NCBI GenBank assembly: GCA_028279405.1
Contig: JANQNU010000010.1
Span: 109,052 to 173,051 of the forward strand
Origin: Phycisphaerae bacterium
GTDB lineage: Bacteria; Planctomycetota; Phycisphaerae; UBA1845; Fen-1342
DNA length: 64,000 nucleotides
Direction: 5' to 3'
In this document: piece by piece, positions 9,075 to 19,059 of the stretch
Layout of the letters: each line of letters opens with the position of its first letter
How positions within the stretch are numbered: the stretch's first letter is position 1
The notes under the pieces: model-generated
The model's input: only the letters and a program-made list of their open reading frames with translations
What the model was told of the DNA's origin: nothing
Databases searched by the model: none
Program-made: the position numbers and the translations under genes

Positions 9075-12014
9075 ATGGATCGATTGGACGACGTCTTAGC
9101 CAAGCTCAAGAAACAGAGCTGGACGAACTACTCTGGGTTCGACGGCATCGCCAAGTACGTGCGGAATGGAGATGACGCCACGCTGCGCGCCCTTCCGGCG
9201 CCCGGTCAATACTCGTACTGGACTGCTGACCTGACACGTGCATTGTCCGATCCGGACAAGTGGACCGAACAGGATGCGCGATTGGCCCAGATCCTGTTCA
9301 AACTAGGGGCGGAGTATCCGCTTTGGGAGTGGCTTGGCCGGTTCCTGAGCCGTGAACCCCAAGGTGGAGAGTTCTTCGACAAGATTGCCGGCTCATGTAA
9401 GGGCTGGTCGGCGAGCAAGGTAGCTGCGAGTGCGATTGGCCACTTGCACCAGTTCGTTTCGGACAACGGCCCCACGTCGCTCGGACGGTATCTCCTCGCG
9501 TTGAGTGCGAAGGATCTTGCTCGAGCGGTCAAAGGCGCCCGGTTCACCAACTCTGCTCCTGAGTTCGTTGAACTGTTCCTGGATCACGCGCCCGACCGGT
9601 TGGATGCGGTCCTACCCTTGGTTCTGGATCGTCTTCGATGGAGATCCGGACAAGCGGAAGTGCTCGCTGTTCTGCTACAAAAGAACGGCGTTCGCTACGA
9701 GAAATTCGTTTCGAAGCGGATCCAGAAAGAGAAGGACATCTGGGCCAAGTTTCGTGCAATGCAGGTACTCCACGCCTTTGCCCCGGATCGACACAGGACC
9801 GCTGCGCTCGCGGTATCGCGTGAAGCACTGTCGAGCAATCCATCGAAGGTTAATCAGAATCAGGTGGCCGAGTGGATGGCTGACAAGCTCGGCGAGGACG
9901 TCGTGCAAGATCTGACTGGCTTTGCTCGGAAGGCTACGTCGGACGGGCTCGTAGCCGGAATGGCACAGGTCGCTGAGTCGCGGCTGGGAGACCACGCCGT
10001 GCCGATTCTCGAAGCCCTGTTGACTAATGCGCATGCCGATGTTCGGGCCGTGGGGGTCGAGTCTCTGATTCGACGCGGAGACGCCAGGCACGAGACTCCC
10101 ATTGAAGCGGAACTAAGAGAGGGACTTGGAGAAAAAGATGCCGGGCAGGTGCTCAGCGCCCTCGCGTTGGCGAGCAAGTGGAAGCCGGCCAAGCTGCTGG
10201 ACGTACTATGGGGATTGCTTGAGCACCAGTCCAAATCAGTTCGGCAGGCAACCGGGCGTGTCCTTGCAAGTCTCGGCGAAAGCACTGTCGATGAACTGGC
10301 GACCCGGCTAACGCATAAGAAGGCGGATGTCCGTCTGGCTGCCGCCGAGGCACTTGCTGCTGCTGGGTCAGGGGCGGCATTGGCTGCACTTGAGGACCGG
10401 CTTGATAAGGAACCCAACGAAGACGTGCGCGATCAAATGCTCTTCGGTCTCGAGACCGCCTGGGCGAAGCAAGGACGCGAAGTCTCAAAGGCGGACATCG
10501 CCGCTCGGATGAAACGCATCAGTGGCAAACTTGAACAGCCAGTTGCGGACTGGCTCCCGGAGCAGACTCTGCCTGCGTTGAAATGGACGGACGGAGAGCG
10601 ACTTTCGATTCGCGACATCCGTTACATGCTCTATCGCCAGTCGCGAGCCAAGGAGACAAGACCTGATCCGGAAGCCGCGGCCGTCTATCGATTGCTTGAT
10701 CGCTCGAACGCGGGGCCCTTCGCCGCCGCCGTTCTAACTGCGTTCTTAAAGAGCAAGCAGGACGCTTCAGACCACTGGGCGTTGTCGATCGCAGGCGTGC
10801 TCGGAGACGACTCATTGGTCCCCGCCCTCGCGCCGCAGGTCAGAACCTGGGTAGAGAATAGTCGAGGGAAGATGGCCGAGCGGGCCGTCCAAGCCTTGGC
10901 ATTGCTTGGGACAGACAGCGCGCTACTGGCAGTGGATGCCTTCGCGATCCGGTATCGCTCCAAGATGAAGAACGTCGGGCGGGCGGCCGCGGAGTCGTTC
11001 GCCCAAGCAGCCGAACGAATGGGGATTACTCCGGACGAACTCGGTGACCGGGTAGTGCCCTGGCTTTGTTTCTCCCCGGACAAACCTCGTCACATCGATG
11101 CCGGACAAGCTCAGTACGAGGTTCGGATCGGACCCGACTTCAAATTGCGATACCACGACGCCAAGAAGGGCAAGACCGCAAAGAGCCTGCCAAAAAGTGC
11201 ATCCATTGAAGTAAGAGCAGCGATGAAGGAAGTCGCGGCCACTCTCCGCGAGGTGATCAAGGCACAAACGCTGCGGCTGGAGAACCTGCTCGTTCGGCAA
11301 CGGCGTTGGCCACTGAAGCGGTGGCGTGAGTTGTTCCTGCAGCACCCTGTTCTGTTACCGTTTGCCACGCGCCTCATTTGGGGTGTCTACGACAACGAGG
11401 ACAAACCGGCAGGGCTGTTCCGGGCCCTGGAGGATCGAACACTCACAACGAGTACTGATGACGCATACAACGCACCCGAGGACTCGGACATCGGGCTCGT
11501 GCATCCGTTGGAAATCGACGATGCGGCGCGGTCAGAGTGGCTGACTCACCTGGCTGACTACGAAATCGAGCCACCATTCCCTCAGTTCGACAGAGAAGTG
11601 GTTCTCATCTCAGATGACCAGCACGATCAAAAGAGCTACGTCGCTCTTGATGGCACGTCGCTTAATGGCATGACGTTCAAGGGACGTGCCGAGCGGCTCG
11701 GTTGGGTGCGGGGCTCTGTAGTAGATGCAGGCGGGGTAAGCAGCTACCACAAGAGCTTCCCGGCGGCGAATGTGGACGTCCTGATCGGGATAGAGGGAAT
11801 GTTCATGGGGATGGACATGTACGACGAAATCACACTCGGTCCGGTCTATTTTGTCCGAGATGGAGAAGTGACGTACGGTAGCTACGAATATGACGAGCCG
11901 GGCGACGAGACCGATGGCCGAGTCCTGCGCTTCGGAGATGTCCCTGCAATTGCCTTCTCTGAGGCCATGGGGGACCTGCGACGCATCGCCGGCGACAAAT
12001 CGGACGAAGCCTAG
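9075..12014 (+). CDS. DUF4132 protein with HEAT-like repeats (yehI-type)
   Basis: About 979 residues. The middle (roughly residues 210-480) is made of helical HEAT-like repeats such as VRQATGRVLASLGE and VRLAAAEALAAAGSGAALAAL. The C-terminal 300 residues fit DUF4132: KRWRELFLQHPVLLPFATRLIWG, the HPLEID segment, then FPQFDREVVL and LGWVRGSVVDAGGVSSYHKS, ending in GMFMGMDMYDEITLGPVYF. DUF4132 is the domain of E. coli YehI; its molecular function is unknown. The frame extends upstream to a GTG at 8997. I prefer ATG 9075, with GGAG 10 nt upstream and a family-like MDRLDDVLAKL start. It converges on the SWIM gene with 15 bp between stops, and together with the next four genes forms a yeh-like set. 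Confidence 0.85.
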   Translation: MDRLDDVLAKLKKQSWTNYSGFDGIAKYVRNGDDATLRALPAPGQYSYWTADLTRALSDPDKWTEQDARLAQILFKLGAEYPLWEWLGRFLSREPQGGEFFDKIAGSCKGWSASKVAASAIGHLHQFVSDNGPTSLGRYLLALSAKDLARAVKGARFTNSAPEFVELFLDHAPDRLDAVLPLVLDRLRWRSGQAEVLAVLLQKNGVRYEKFVSKRIQKEKDIWAKFRAMQVLHAFAPDRHRTAALAVSREALSSNPSKVNQNQVAEWMADKLGEDVVQDLTGFARKATSDGLVAGMAQVAESRLGDHAVPILEALLTNAHADVRAVGVESLIRRGDARHETPIEAELREGLGEKDAGQVLSALALASKWKPAKLLDVLWGLLEHQSKSVRQATGRVLASLGESTVDELATRLTHKKADVRLAAAEALAAAGSGAALAALEDRLDKEPNEDVRDQMLFGLETAWAKQGREVSKADIAARMKRISGKLEQPVADWLPEQTLPALKWTDGERLSIRDIRYMLYRQSRAKETRPDPEAAAVYRLLDRSNAGPFAAAVLTAFLKSKQDASDHWALSIAGVLGDDSLVPALAPQVRTWVENSRGKMAERAVQALALLGTDSALLAVDAFAIRYRSKMKNVGRAAAESFAQAAERMGITPDELGDRVVPWLCFSPDKPRHIDAGQAQYEVRIGPDFKLRYHDAKKGKTAKSLPKSASIEVRAAMKEVAATLREVIKAQTLRLENLLVRQRRWPLKRWRELFLQHPVLLPFATRLIWGVYDNEDKPAGLFRALEDRTLTTSTDDAYNAPEDSDIGLVHPLEIDDAARSEWLTHLADYEIEPPFPQFDREVVLISDDQHDQKSYVALDGTSLNGMTFKGRAERLGWVRGSVVDAGGVSSYHKSFPAANVDVLIGIEGMFMGMDMYDEITLGPVYFVRDGEVTYGSYEYDEPGDETDGRVLRFGDVPAIAFSEAMGDLRRIAGDKSDEA

Positions 12015-12029
12015 TGCGGCTCTCCTGAT

Positions 12030-14039
12030 TCATGCGTACTGCTGGCTCCAGATTGCCGTGACCTCTTTATGGAGCGCCAATCGGAGCACATAGCTCGATT
12101 CGAGCAGGCACCCTGGCGCGTCGGAGCGATCACTTCCGCGGCGAAGATGTTCGAGTGCTTCAATCGTCCGCCGAACGGCGTCCCGGCAAGTAACGAGACT
12201 CAACATATCAAAGGCATCGCCCGTGGCGTGCAAGGGGGCAAGGTCGCGATGCACGCGCAGACCAGCCGCGGCAACATCTTCGAGCTGGTCCAGGGCCGTC
12301 CTGAGCATCATTCCGACACTCGACCCGGGTATGTCCGTACTATCGAATTCATGCTCGGATGGGACTTCGATGGCCTCTCCAGCAGCCGAGCTGGCCTGCG
12401 ATGGCGCAGTAGCCGATAATCCGTCTCCGTCGAGGGTTGTATGGACGAGTCGCCCTCCCGCGACGAGCGTGATTGGCTCAAGGTACACGCCATCCGGACC
12501 GGCGCGCAGTTGACCGAAAACGGCCTCCAGTCGCCGCACGGATTCAACATGCTCCACGGCGCGCGGCATGTTCTCATCGAACACCACGCGCAATGGCAGA
12601 ACGCAACCATCCGTGTCAATCAGCTCCCGGTGCAAGACCTGATCGACCTCATCGTACGTCGCGTCGCCCAGGTTCGCAGGCGCCAGGAACACAAGGTTCT
12701 CATTCTCCGTCTGATCGGTAAGCCCACCGCCGAAGGCCCGTTCCACCTTTGAGCGCAGATCACGCCACGACTTCACGCTGGGTACATGCGCGAGATTGGT
12801 GTCACCCATCCGAACGGCACGAGGTCCCTGACGCCCGGATAGCCTGCCCACCGGGTTGCGAAAGACACCGGCGACTCGGTAACGGGAGCGGCTCGCCTCA
12901 CGCGGATCGCGTACACCTGACCATGGAAACTCCTGTGTGTAGCGGACCCGCGGATCAAACGGCTGGCCCAAGGGACGCGTATCCGTCCAGGTGTTCCAGC
13001 ACTGGGAACCAACCTCCCAAAAGTAGACGGTTAGACCCTCAAAACCGCTTTGCGTCCGCCACCGACGCGCCCCGATCCCAATCAACTCCAGTTCGCCGAC
13101 AGCCTGCTCATACTTCGAACGGTGCACGCCAACAAGTGCGGGCACAGGCTGCACCAGCGCCACCGCAAGGGCCCAAGCCAGTCCGGCCGCGCGCAATACG
13201 CGCGCCGAATCGCCGTGGGCGTCGCGTGTGAGCAGCAACCCTGTTTCGGTCGCGAGGACATTCAGTACGCGTTCCAGACGCGGAAGATCAACACCATGCG
13301 CGGACACCGCCAGAGTCTTCAGGCGATCTCGCGTGGCATCGGACACACGCTCAATGCCGATCATGACCATTTCGCTCAGTATCTGACGTACCGATGTCAG
13401 CACTTCATCACGTGTCCGCGGAGACCCGGAGGAGGCCTCCAGGGCACCCTTGGCCGACTGCGGAAGTGGACGCCCCTGACGCGACCAGAACGCCAGCACT
13501 GCGGTCACTTTGTGCTTGCAGGGGCCCGACGCGTGGCAGGTACACAGCATGCCGTCCAATCCCCGGGCCGCGAGCCACCGGACGGTGGCGTTCTGGAACG
13601 GGAGCGTGATGATGATCGTCGCATCAACGTCGCATTGGGCGTCGCCGTGAGGGGTTCCCACAGCTTGGCGGAAGAGCGCCTTGCCGGCCCACTTCTCAAG
13701 CGCCTCCGGCGTGACCGCCATGATCTCGCCTACGGGATCGACATCCGTTTGAGTGGTCGAATCAACATCGGCAGGCGGCAGCTTGTCGCGCAGATACAAC
13801 AGGACGGTGAGCACGTGGCGACAGACGGCGCTCGCCCCGCAGTCGCATCTCGCGGCTGTTGGTACCGCCCCTAGCCGCACCACTTGTCCCTCAACGTCGA
13901 ACGTCAGTTGGTCCCCTTCAGAACCGATGTGCCGGGGAGCGGATCGCTGAACGTCCTTGTGTGCACGGCGAACGAGACCCTTGTTGGCCAGGGCAGCCAA
14001 CGCGTCATCGTCAAGAACGGCGAGTTGCCGCGCAAGCAC
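12030..14039 (-). CDS. SWIM zinc-finger protein (yehQ-type)
   Basis: About 669 residues with two SWIM zinc-binding motifs: CDCGASAVCRH (Cys65, Cys67, Cys73, His75) and CTCHASGPCKH (Cys166, Cys168, Cys174, His176). The rest has no recognised domain but is typical of long SWIM proteins encoded beside VWA and MoxR genes. SWIM fingers bind DNA or proteins. The frame is open to 14120, but a GTG at 14039, two bases after the stop of the VWA gene, gives the expected start (VLARQLAVLDDDALAALANK). It is the last gene of a tightly packed four-gene operon: moxR, DUF5682, VWA, SWIM. Confidence 0.85.
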   Translation of the reverse strand: MLARQLAVLDDDALAALANKGLVRRAHKDVQRSAPRHIGSEGDQLTFDVEGQVVRLGAVPTAARCDCGASAVCRHVLTVLLYLRDKLPPADVDSTTQTDVDPVGEIMAVTPEALEKWAGKALFRQAVGTPHGDAQCDVDATIIITLPFQNATVRWLAARGLDGMLCTCHASGPCKHKVTAVLAFWSRQGRPLPQSAKGALEASSGSPRTRDEVLTSVRQILSEMVMIGIERVSDATRDRLKTLAVSAHGVDLPRLERVLNVLATETGLLLTRDAHGDSARVLRAAGLAWALAVALVQPVPALVGVHRSKYEQAVGELELIGIGARRWRTQSGFEGLTVYFWEVGSQCWNTWTDTRPLGQPFDPRVRYTQEFPWSGVRDPREASRSRYRVAGVFRNPVGRLSGRQGPRAVRMGDTNLAHVPSVKSWRDLRSKVERAFGGGLTDQTENENLVFLAPANLGDATYDEVDQVLHRELIDTDGCVLPLRVVFDENMPRAVEHVESVRRLEAVFGQLRAGPDGVYLEPITLVAGGRLVHTTLDGDGLSATAPSQASSAAGEAIEVPSEHEFDSTDIPGSSVGMMLRTALDQLEDVAAAGLRVHRDLAPLHATGDAFDMLSLVTCRDAVRRTIEALEHLRRGSDRSDAPGCLLESSYVLRLALHKEVTAIWSQQYA

Positions 14040-14041
14040 AC

Positions 14042-15184
14042 CTAGCTCAGGGCTTTCGCCAGCCACTCGGCTAACCTCTGCGGAGTCAGTGCTGCAACTT
14101 CGGCGCCCATGTCCACGCATTGCGCTGCGAGCGCGTGGTCGTAGACCGGCTCCGCGGTCGCGTCGAGCGCCGCGAGGCCGAGCACGCGCGTGCCCGATTC
14201 ACGCAATCTCTTGATCGCTCCTAACATTCGATTCGTCGGTGCGCCTTCGTAGAAGTCCGTGACGAACACGACAACGGTGCGCGTTGGATGCCGCACCAGT
14301 GATTCGCAGTAAGCCAGTGCGCGTCCGATGTCGGTTCCGCCTCCGAGCTGAACACTCATCAGCACCTCGACCGGATCACTGGCCGCCTCCGTCAAATCGA
14401 CAATCTCCGTGTCGAATGCGACCAGGCTGACGCGCATCGCCGGCAGGCCCTTGAATATGCCCGCCATGACCGCCGCGTGAATAACGGAGTCCATCATCGA
14501 CCCACTGCAATCAACGGCCATGATGATGTGCCACTTGATATGGTGCTGGATGCGCGAGTTAAAGAACAACGCGCTGAGTACCAGTCGTTTGTGCTCCCGG
14601 TCGAAGTGCTTCAGATTCGCCCGAATCGTGCGGCGAACATCGAGATTCTTCGCCACCTTGAGCAGGCTGCGCCGTTGCCGGTTCAACCGTCCCCAGAGTG
14701 CCTGCCGAACGTCCTTTGCCAGCTTGCGGGTCAGCTCATCGACAATCTGCCGCACGATGCGCCGTGCCGATTCGAGCACGTCACTGTTCATCATGCCGCG
14801 ATAGGTCAGGACCGCCTTGAGCAATTCGTAGCTTGGCTCGAGCTTGTCGAGCACTTCGCGATCCGTCACCAGTTCGGTCATGCCATAGCGATCCAGGGCG
14901 TGTCGTTCGACGACTTCCACAGTCTCTCGCGGAAACAGATCGCGCACTTCCGCAAGCCAGTCTGGCAGAACGAGGGCGCTTGGATCAAGACTGCCCTGGC
15001 GACCCGCCCCCGGCCGCACGCCGCGAGCAGCGTATTCACGCCCATAGAGGTACTCGAGCACGCGGTCCATCCGGGCGTACTCTGCCCTCTCAGCGCCGCC
15101 CAGCTTCTTCTCAGCGAAACGGCCAAGAACCAGCCGCCACCGCTGCATCGCCAGCTTGTCTTGAGGTGTCGGCGCTGCGCTCAT
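14042..15184 (-). CDS. VWA (von Willebrand factor A) domain protein (yehP-type)
   Basis: 380 residues. The N-terminal 210 residues are helical and charged. The C-terminal VWA domain starts near 218: IIMAVDCSGSM gives the MIDAS metal site DxSxS (Asp225, Ser227, Ser229), followed by LGGGTDIGRAL with the MIDAS Thr and VVVFVTDFYEG with the third acidic position. VWA proteins paired with MoxR ATPases are thought to act as adaptor or chaperone complexes. The ATG overlaps the stop of the DUF5682 gene by 4 nt (ATGA), indicating translational coupling. Confidence 0.92.
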   Translation of the reverse strand: MSAAPTPQDKLAMQRWRLVLGRFAEKKLGGAERAEYARMDRVLEYLYGREYAARGVRPGAGRQGSLDPSALVLPDWLAEVRDLFPRETVEVVERHALDRYGMTELVTDREVLDKLEPSYELLKAVLTYRGMMNSDVLESARRIVRQIVDELTRKLAKDVRQALWGRLNRQRRSLLKVAKNLDVRRTIRANLKHFDREHKRLVLSALFFNSRIQHHIKWHIIMAVDCSGSMMDSVIHAAVMAGIFKGLPAMRVSLVAFDTEIVDLTEAASDPVEVLMSVQLGGGTDIGRALAYCESLVRHPTRTVVVFVTDFYEGAPTNRMLGAIKRLRESGTRVLGLAALDATAEPVYDHALAAQCVDMGAEVAALTPQRLAEWLAKALS

Positions 15185-17601
15185 GAGATTCTTCCTTCCG
15201 GTGCAAACGCGCCCAAGCCATCGCGTTCGAGAGTGCGTTTCAGACGCGCCTCGATGTCGATGCCCAGCAGGAAGTCTTGCTCGGAAAACTGCTCCGTCAT
15301 GGGAATGCGTTCGGGCTCGACACCAACAAGCCCTGCTACCGTGGTGGAGAGTTCATTGCACTCGCGAGGAGTGAGCTCGGCAAACGCCAGACGCAGATCG
15401 GGAATCTGTCGAAGGAACTGTGCTTCCGGCCATGACTCCAGGACCTCGTGAATCGCAGCCGTGGCTTCCGGCAGCTGCCAGAGAACACTCCGGGCTGTCC
15501 GCATCAGTCCCCGCAAGAATGCCGGGCCATCGGATGTGTGTGCGCCGAGCATGTGGCCACGCAGGCTTCGCACGACATCTGAAGCTGGAAGTTCGCCATC
15601 GCCATACAATGACCCGGCAGCCGCCCCGCGCATAGCGGCGTTACCTCCGGTACTGTCCAGGACCTCACGTAGCGCGCCGTGCCGAAGCTCGCGACGCTCA
15701 TCTGTATCGCCAATGGTTGTGGCCGATTGGGTGAGGGCATTGAGCGCGTTGAGTACAGTCTCAGTTTGCGCTGCTGGAGTGGCGGTGAGCTGCGGCAGGA
15801 CGTAGACAGCTCTCTGGTACGCTTGATTCGCCAGTGCGTCTACGCCGGTGAGATGGTTGGCCTCCAGTGGTTCGCGCGAGACGTGCAACGCAAGCAGCGT
15901 TTCAATCGCGGCAACCAGCGAGACAAAGTCGGCATCCTCAGCTACAAGGGCCTGAGTTCGCTCGAACAAATCCTGAGTGTGTCGATGAAGGCCCATACGG
16001 CAAGCCTCGAGCAGCAACGATGTGGCCACATCGGCGCGCCGCCCCTGACCCTGTGCTTCGGCTTGCGCAAATCGTTCCTGAAGCAGCGCGGTGGCCGCCT
16101 CCTCGAGGCTGGCACCGTAAACACTTCGCTCAATCAAGGTTGATTCAGCTGCCGGCGACCAATGATACCGCCATACTTCCTGGATGCGTTCCAAGTCCTT
16201 TCCATGGACGTAGTCTGGGCCGCGAACCAGATCGGCGAACGGTATCTCAAGGAAACGGAGTCGATAGAAAAACCTCGATAGCGCACGATGTCGCGTCTTG
16301 CGATAAAGGTCCAGGATTGATTCTCGTGCCGTAATCACCTCAAGATCGATTCTGAGACGGTGCGCGGTGGCTCGAAAATCCTCGACGATCGGCGGCTGGC
16401 CGGCGTCAGCGGGGACGTCGCCAACCGTATCGCCCGCCAGAAGTTGCCGGGCGAGTGCAAGGACCAGGACGCCTTCAACGTCGACCGAACCCTTCACGAA
16501 GCACGAGCGTACCGCGTCAAGGGCGTCTTCGCGCGCTGGTCGTGTGTGACCCCGTAGCTGAGCGAGTCGGCGGCAATGCTCCAGTGCCCCAATCTCATCA
16601 GCCACGGATATCTCGATCCGTCGCTCGCGACACCTTCGTCCGAGCTTGACGAATATGTCGGCCAGATCTTCCTTGTCCCATGCTCGCTGATAAAAACCTG
16701 GCGAGGGCATTCCAGACGCGTACCCGTTCAAGCGATCAAGTTGTTCGAAACCGTATCGCATTAAGACAACGAGGGCATCCTGCTCAGCAACGTGCACCTC
16801 CGGCGCGACGAGCGGATCAGTGGCGGGCAAAACGACCGTGTGAAATCCACCGGTCACGACAACGACTCGCTTACCGGCCTCCTGCTGCACAGCCGCAGCC
16901 ATGGCCCGTTCTCGCGCAAGTGTTCCATCGACTCTGAGCGCGTCGGAGGTCTGCCCATGACGCGCAAGTGCGCAGTACGTGAGCACGCCGTGCATGAATT
17001 CGGCCGTGGGCATGCCCTCGTAGTCGATTTCGAAAAGGTGATCCCACAGCTCATCCGGATCTCGCGCCCCCGCCCGGCCGCATACGACCTGCAGGAACTG
17101 GCTGTGCGACAACGCTCGTTCGTCAAGGAGGCTTAGCGCCCGCTCGTCGTCGCTCGTCCGACCAGCCTGGACCATCTCTGGATAGGTCAAGTCGATGAAC
17201 TTTGCCGCGGCCCCGACTTCGGTAGCCGACTGCAGGGCAACCAACTCGGGAGAGTAGGAGCACAGTGGGTAGTAGGCCGCGTGCCGGCGTGGGAGCCCTT
17301 CGCTGGGGCGCTCCACGTACGTCGTGTAGACAGCGACCGGACACTTCGTTTCGGGACGTAGCAGCAACGGGATTAGCGCCGTTGCGTCTCTTGGTCCCTC
17401 GATCAGCACAACCTCGGGTCTTACCTCCCGAATCAAACGCCCGATGTGATAGGCGCAAGCTGGACTGTGATGCCGGACCGGAAAGTAGGTCACCTTGGCC
17501 GCGAGGTCCGGCGGAGCCGGCGGCGCGAAATCTGGAATCACGGCTGCGGCGCCAGTCATTCGCGTATCGACAGAGTCGTTTGCGGGTCGTCGTCGGGCCA
17601 T
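15181..17601 (-). CDS. DUF5682 protein (yehM-type)
   Basis: 806 residues. The N-terminus contains the family signature TYFPVRHHSPACAYHIG (about 38-54) followed by VVLIEGPRDATALIPLL. Further on there is VVVVTGGFHTVVLP and a long helical C-terminal region. The fold of the first part recalls TraB/EreA-like families (a histidine-containing FPVRHHSP and an EGP motif), which is weak inference. Enzymatic function is unknown. It lies between the MoxR and VWA genes, sharing one base with the moxR stop codon and 4 nt with the VWA start, so it should be made stoichiometrically with them. Confidence 0.88.
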   Translation of the reverse strand: MARRRPANDSVDTRMTGAAAVIPDFAPPAPPDLAAKVTYFPVRHHSPACAYHIGRLIREVRPEVVLIEGPRDATALIPLLLRPETKCPVAVYTTYVERPSEGLPRRHAAYYPLCSYSPELVALQSATEVGAAAKFIDLTYPEMVQAGRTSDDERALSLLDERALSHSQFLQVVCGRAGARDPDELWDHLFEIDYEGMPTAEFMHGVLTYCALARHGQTSDALRVDGTLARERAMAAAVQQEAGKRVVVVTGGFHTVVLPATDPLVAPEVHVAEQDALVVLMRYGFEQLDRLNGYASGMPSPGFYQRAWDKEDLADIFVKLGRRCRERRIEISVADEIGALEHCRRLAQLRGHTRPAREDALDAVRSCFVKGSVDVEGVLVLALARQLLAGDTVGDVPADAGQPPIVEDFRATAHRLRIDLEVITARESILDLYRKTRHRALSRFFYRLRFLEIPFADLVRGPDYVHGKDLERIQEVWRYHWSPAAESTLIERSVYGASLEEAATALLQERFAQAEAQGQGRRADVATSLLLEACRMGLHRHTQDLFERTQALVAEDADFVSLVAAIETLLALHVSREPLEANHLTGVDALANQAYQRAVYVLPQLTATPAAQTETVLNALNALTQSATTIGDTDERRELRHGALREVLDSTGGNAAMRGAAAGSLYGDGELPASDVVRSLRGHMLGAHTSDGPAFLRGLMRTARSVLWQLPEATAAIHEVLESWPEAQFLRQIPDLRLAFAELTPRECNELSTTVAGLVGVEPERIPMTEQFSEQDFLLGIDIEARLKRTLERDGLGAFAPEGRIS

Positions 17602-18758
17602 TACAGAGCGCGTCGTGCTTTGAAGTACTCGTCCCAGACACCGCCCGAGCTTGCGCGGCCCCGTACAGCCGTATCGAAGTAGTGACGGACCTTCTTGAGA
17701 TCGTCGGGGTTGTCCTTCATGACCGTCCCGCCGAGGTGCCGGGCGATCGCAGCTGGAGTCAGGGTCTTGTCGCCATAGTAGTATGCGTCCAGGCCGGCGG
17801 AGAGCGCTACCGCAACCGCCTCGGCCGTCGACATGACGGCCGTCGGCTTCTCGACCTGAACACCGTCGGCAGTGACGCCTTCGCGCAAGTCCTGGAATGT
17901 CGTCACAAGCAGCTCGATGACACCGGGTGGGCAGGTCACCGGTGCGAGGGCCCCGCCAAGGAGACGCTCAGCCTCACGAGTTACCAGTTCCACCTCCAAT
18001 CTCAAATCGCGGATCGGAGAAACCGTCTCAAAATTGAATCGACGCTTCAGGGCCGATGACATCTCATGAACGCCCCGATCGCGGATATTCGCGGTCGCGA
18101 TAATGTTGAACCCTGGCGCCGCGAGCAAGTGGCGGTCCTCGCCCTTCAGTTCGGGCACAACCAGAACCTTCTCTGACAAGACCGATACGAGTGTGTCCTG
18201 AATCTCAGGGGGGCAGCGGGTGATCTCCTCAAACCGGACAGGTAGCCCCTGGTCCATCCCGACATACAGTGGCGCGCGCACCAGCGCCCGCATACTGGGC
18301 CCCTCCGCGAGCAACAGGGCATAGTTCCACGAGTACTTGATCTGGTCTTCGGTGGTACCGGCGGTGCCCTGTATTGTATTGGTCGAGTCGCCACAAATTG
18401 CTGCTGTGAGCAGCTCGGAGAGCATGCTCTTGGCGGTGCCGGGCTCACCGACCAGCATCAAGCCGCGGTTGCCGAGCAGCGTCACGATACAGCGGTCAAT
18501 CAGCACGTCATCGCCGTAGAATTTGCGGGCGATAACAGTCTTGTTCCTGGACTTGGCCTTCTTGCTGGCCCACTTGGCGACCGGCAGTCCATCTGTTCCG
18601 GCAATAAAAGCCCGCACGGCGCGCGGCGACAGTCGCCAGCCGGGCGGCTTCGGGTACGGATCAAACTCGAACAGTGCCGCCAACTCGTCCTGATACAGTC
18701 GTTCGGCCGGTTGGCGCAACGCATTGCGCCCTGTGTTCACCGTAGAATTGTCGTTCAT
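17601..18758 (-). CDS. MoxR-type AAA+ ATPase (yehL-type)
   Basis: 385 residues. Walker A is VGEPGTAKSM (104-111). Ala before the Lys is also seen in RavA and other MoxR-group proteins. Walker B reads LPVRFEEI (about 172-179). Sensor 1 and arginine-finger regions are visible as FNIIATANIRDRGVHEMSSALKRRFNFE. The lid follows. MoxR ATPases work with VWA partners to remodel or load protein complexes. First intact gene of the four-gene operon; a broken small gene ends 3 bp before its ATG. Confidence 0.92.
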   Translation of the reverse strand: MNDNSTVNTGRNALRQPAERLYQDELAALFEFDPYPKPPGWRLSPRAVRAFIAGTDGLPVAKWASKKAKSRNKTVIARKFYGDDVLIDRCIVTLLGNRGLMLVGEPGTAKSMLSELLTAAICGDSTNTIQGTAGTTEDQIKYSWNYALLLAEGPSMRALVRAPLYVGMDQGLPVRFEEITRCPPEIQDTLVSVLSEKVLVVPELKGEDRHLLAAPGFNIIATANIRDRGVHEMSSALKRRFNFETVSPIRDLRLEVELVTREAERLLGGALAPVTCPPGVIELLVTTFQDLREGVTADGVQVEKPTAVMSTAEAVAVALSAGLDAYYYGDKTLTPAAIARHLGGTVMKDNPDDLKKVRHYFDTAVRGRASSGGVWDEYFKARRAL

Positions 18759-18761
18759 CGC

Positions 18762-19059
18762 TTAGTACTCAACCTTCTTTTCCCAGTCCGGATCGTGCCC
18801 GCTTCCAGATGCCGCGATCGTTCGAAGGTCATTCCAGCACTCGGCGAGCAGGACCGGCGGCAGGTCTCCGAGCTCGACCGAGGAGTTGTTCTGCATCCCA
18901 AACAGCGACTCATCGGTGTCCGCGCTACGTCGCTCGAAGGCGAGCGACTGCCAGCTTGGCGACGTCCTCGCCAAGGGCGCGCAGTTGCTACTCATCCAGC
19001 CGAACATCGTTGCGCAGCGACGGCAATTTCCCCAACAGCCTCTTCAGGAAGCTCAGCAT
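18762..19059 (-). pseudogene. Broken small gene (about 100 residues when intact) upstream of the MoxR gene
   Basis: From ATG 19059 one frame reads MLSFLKRLLGKLPSLRNDVR then hits a TAG (19 kb side), continuing after it as QLRALGEDVAKLAVARL. A second frame then carries FERRSADTDESLFGMQNN and continues through LPPVLLAECWNDLRTIAA to DPDWEKKVEY and a TAA at 18762. The TAA lies 3 bp before the moxR ATG, exactly like the other operon junctions, so this was probably the first gene of the operon. One nonsense codon and one single-base shift would have to be repaired. Family not recognised. The 270 bp upstream (19060-19331) hold no gene and should include the operon promoter. Confidence 0.45.
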
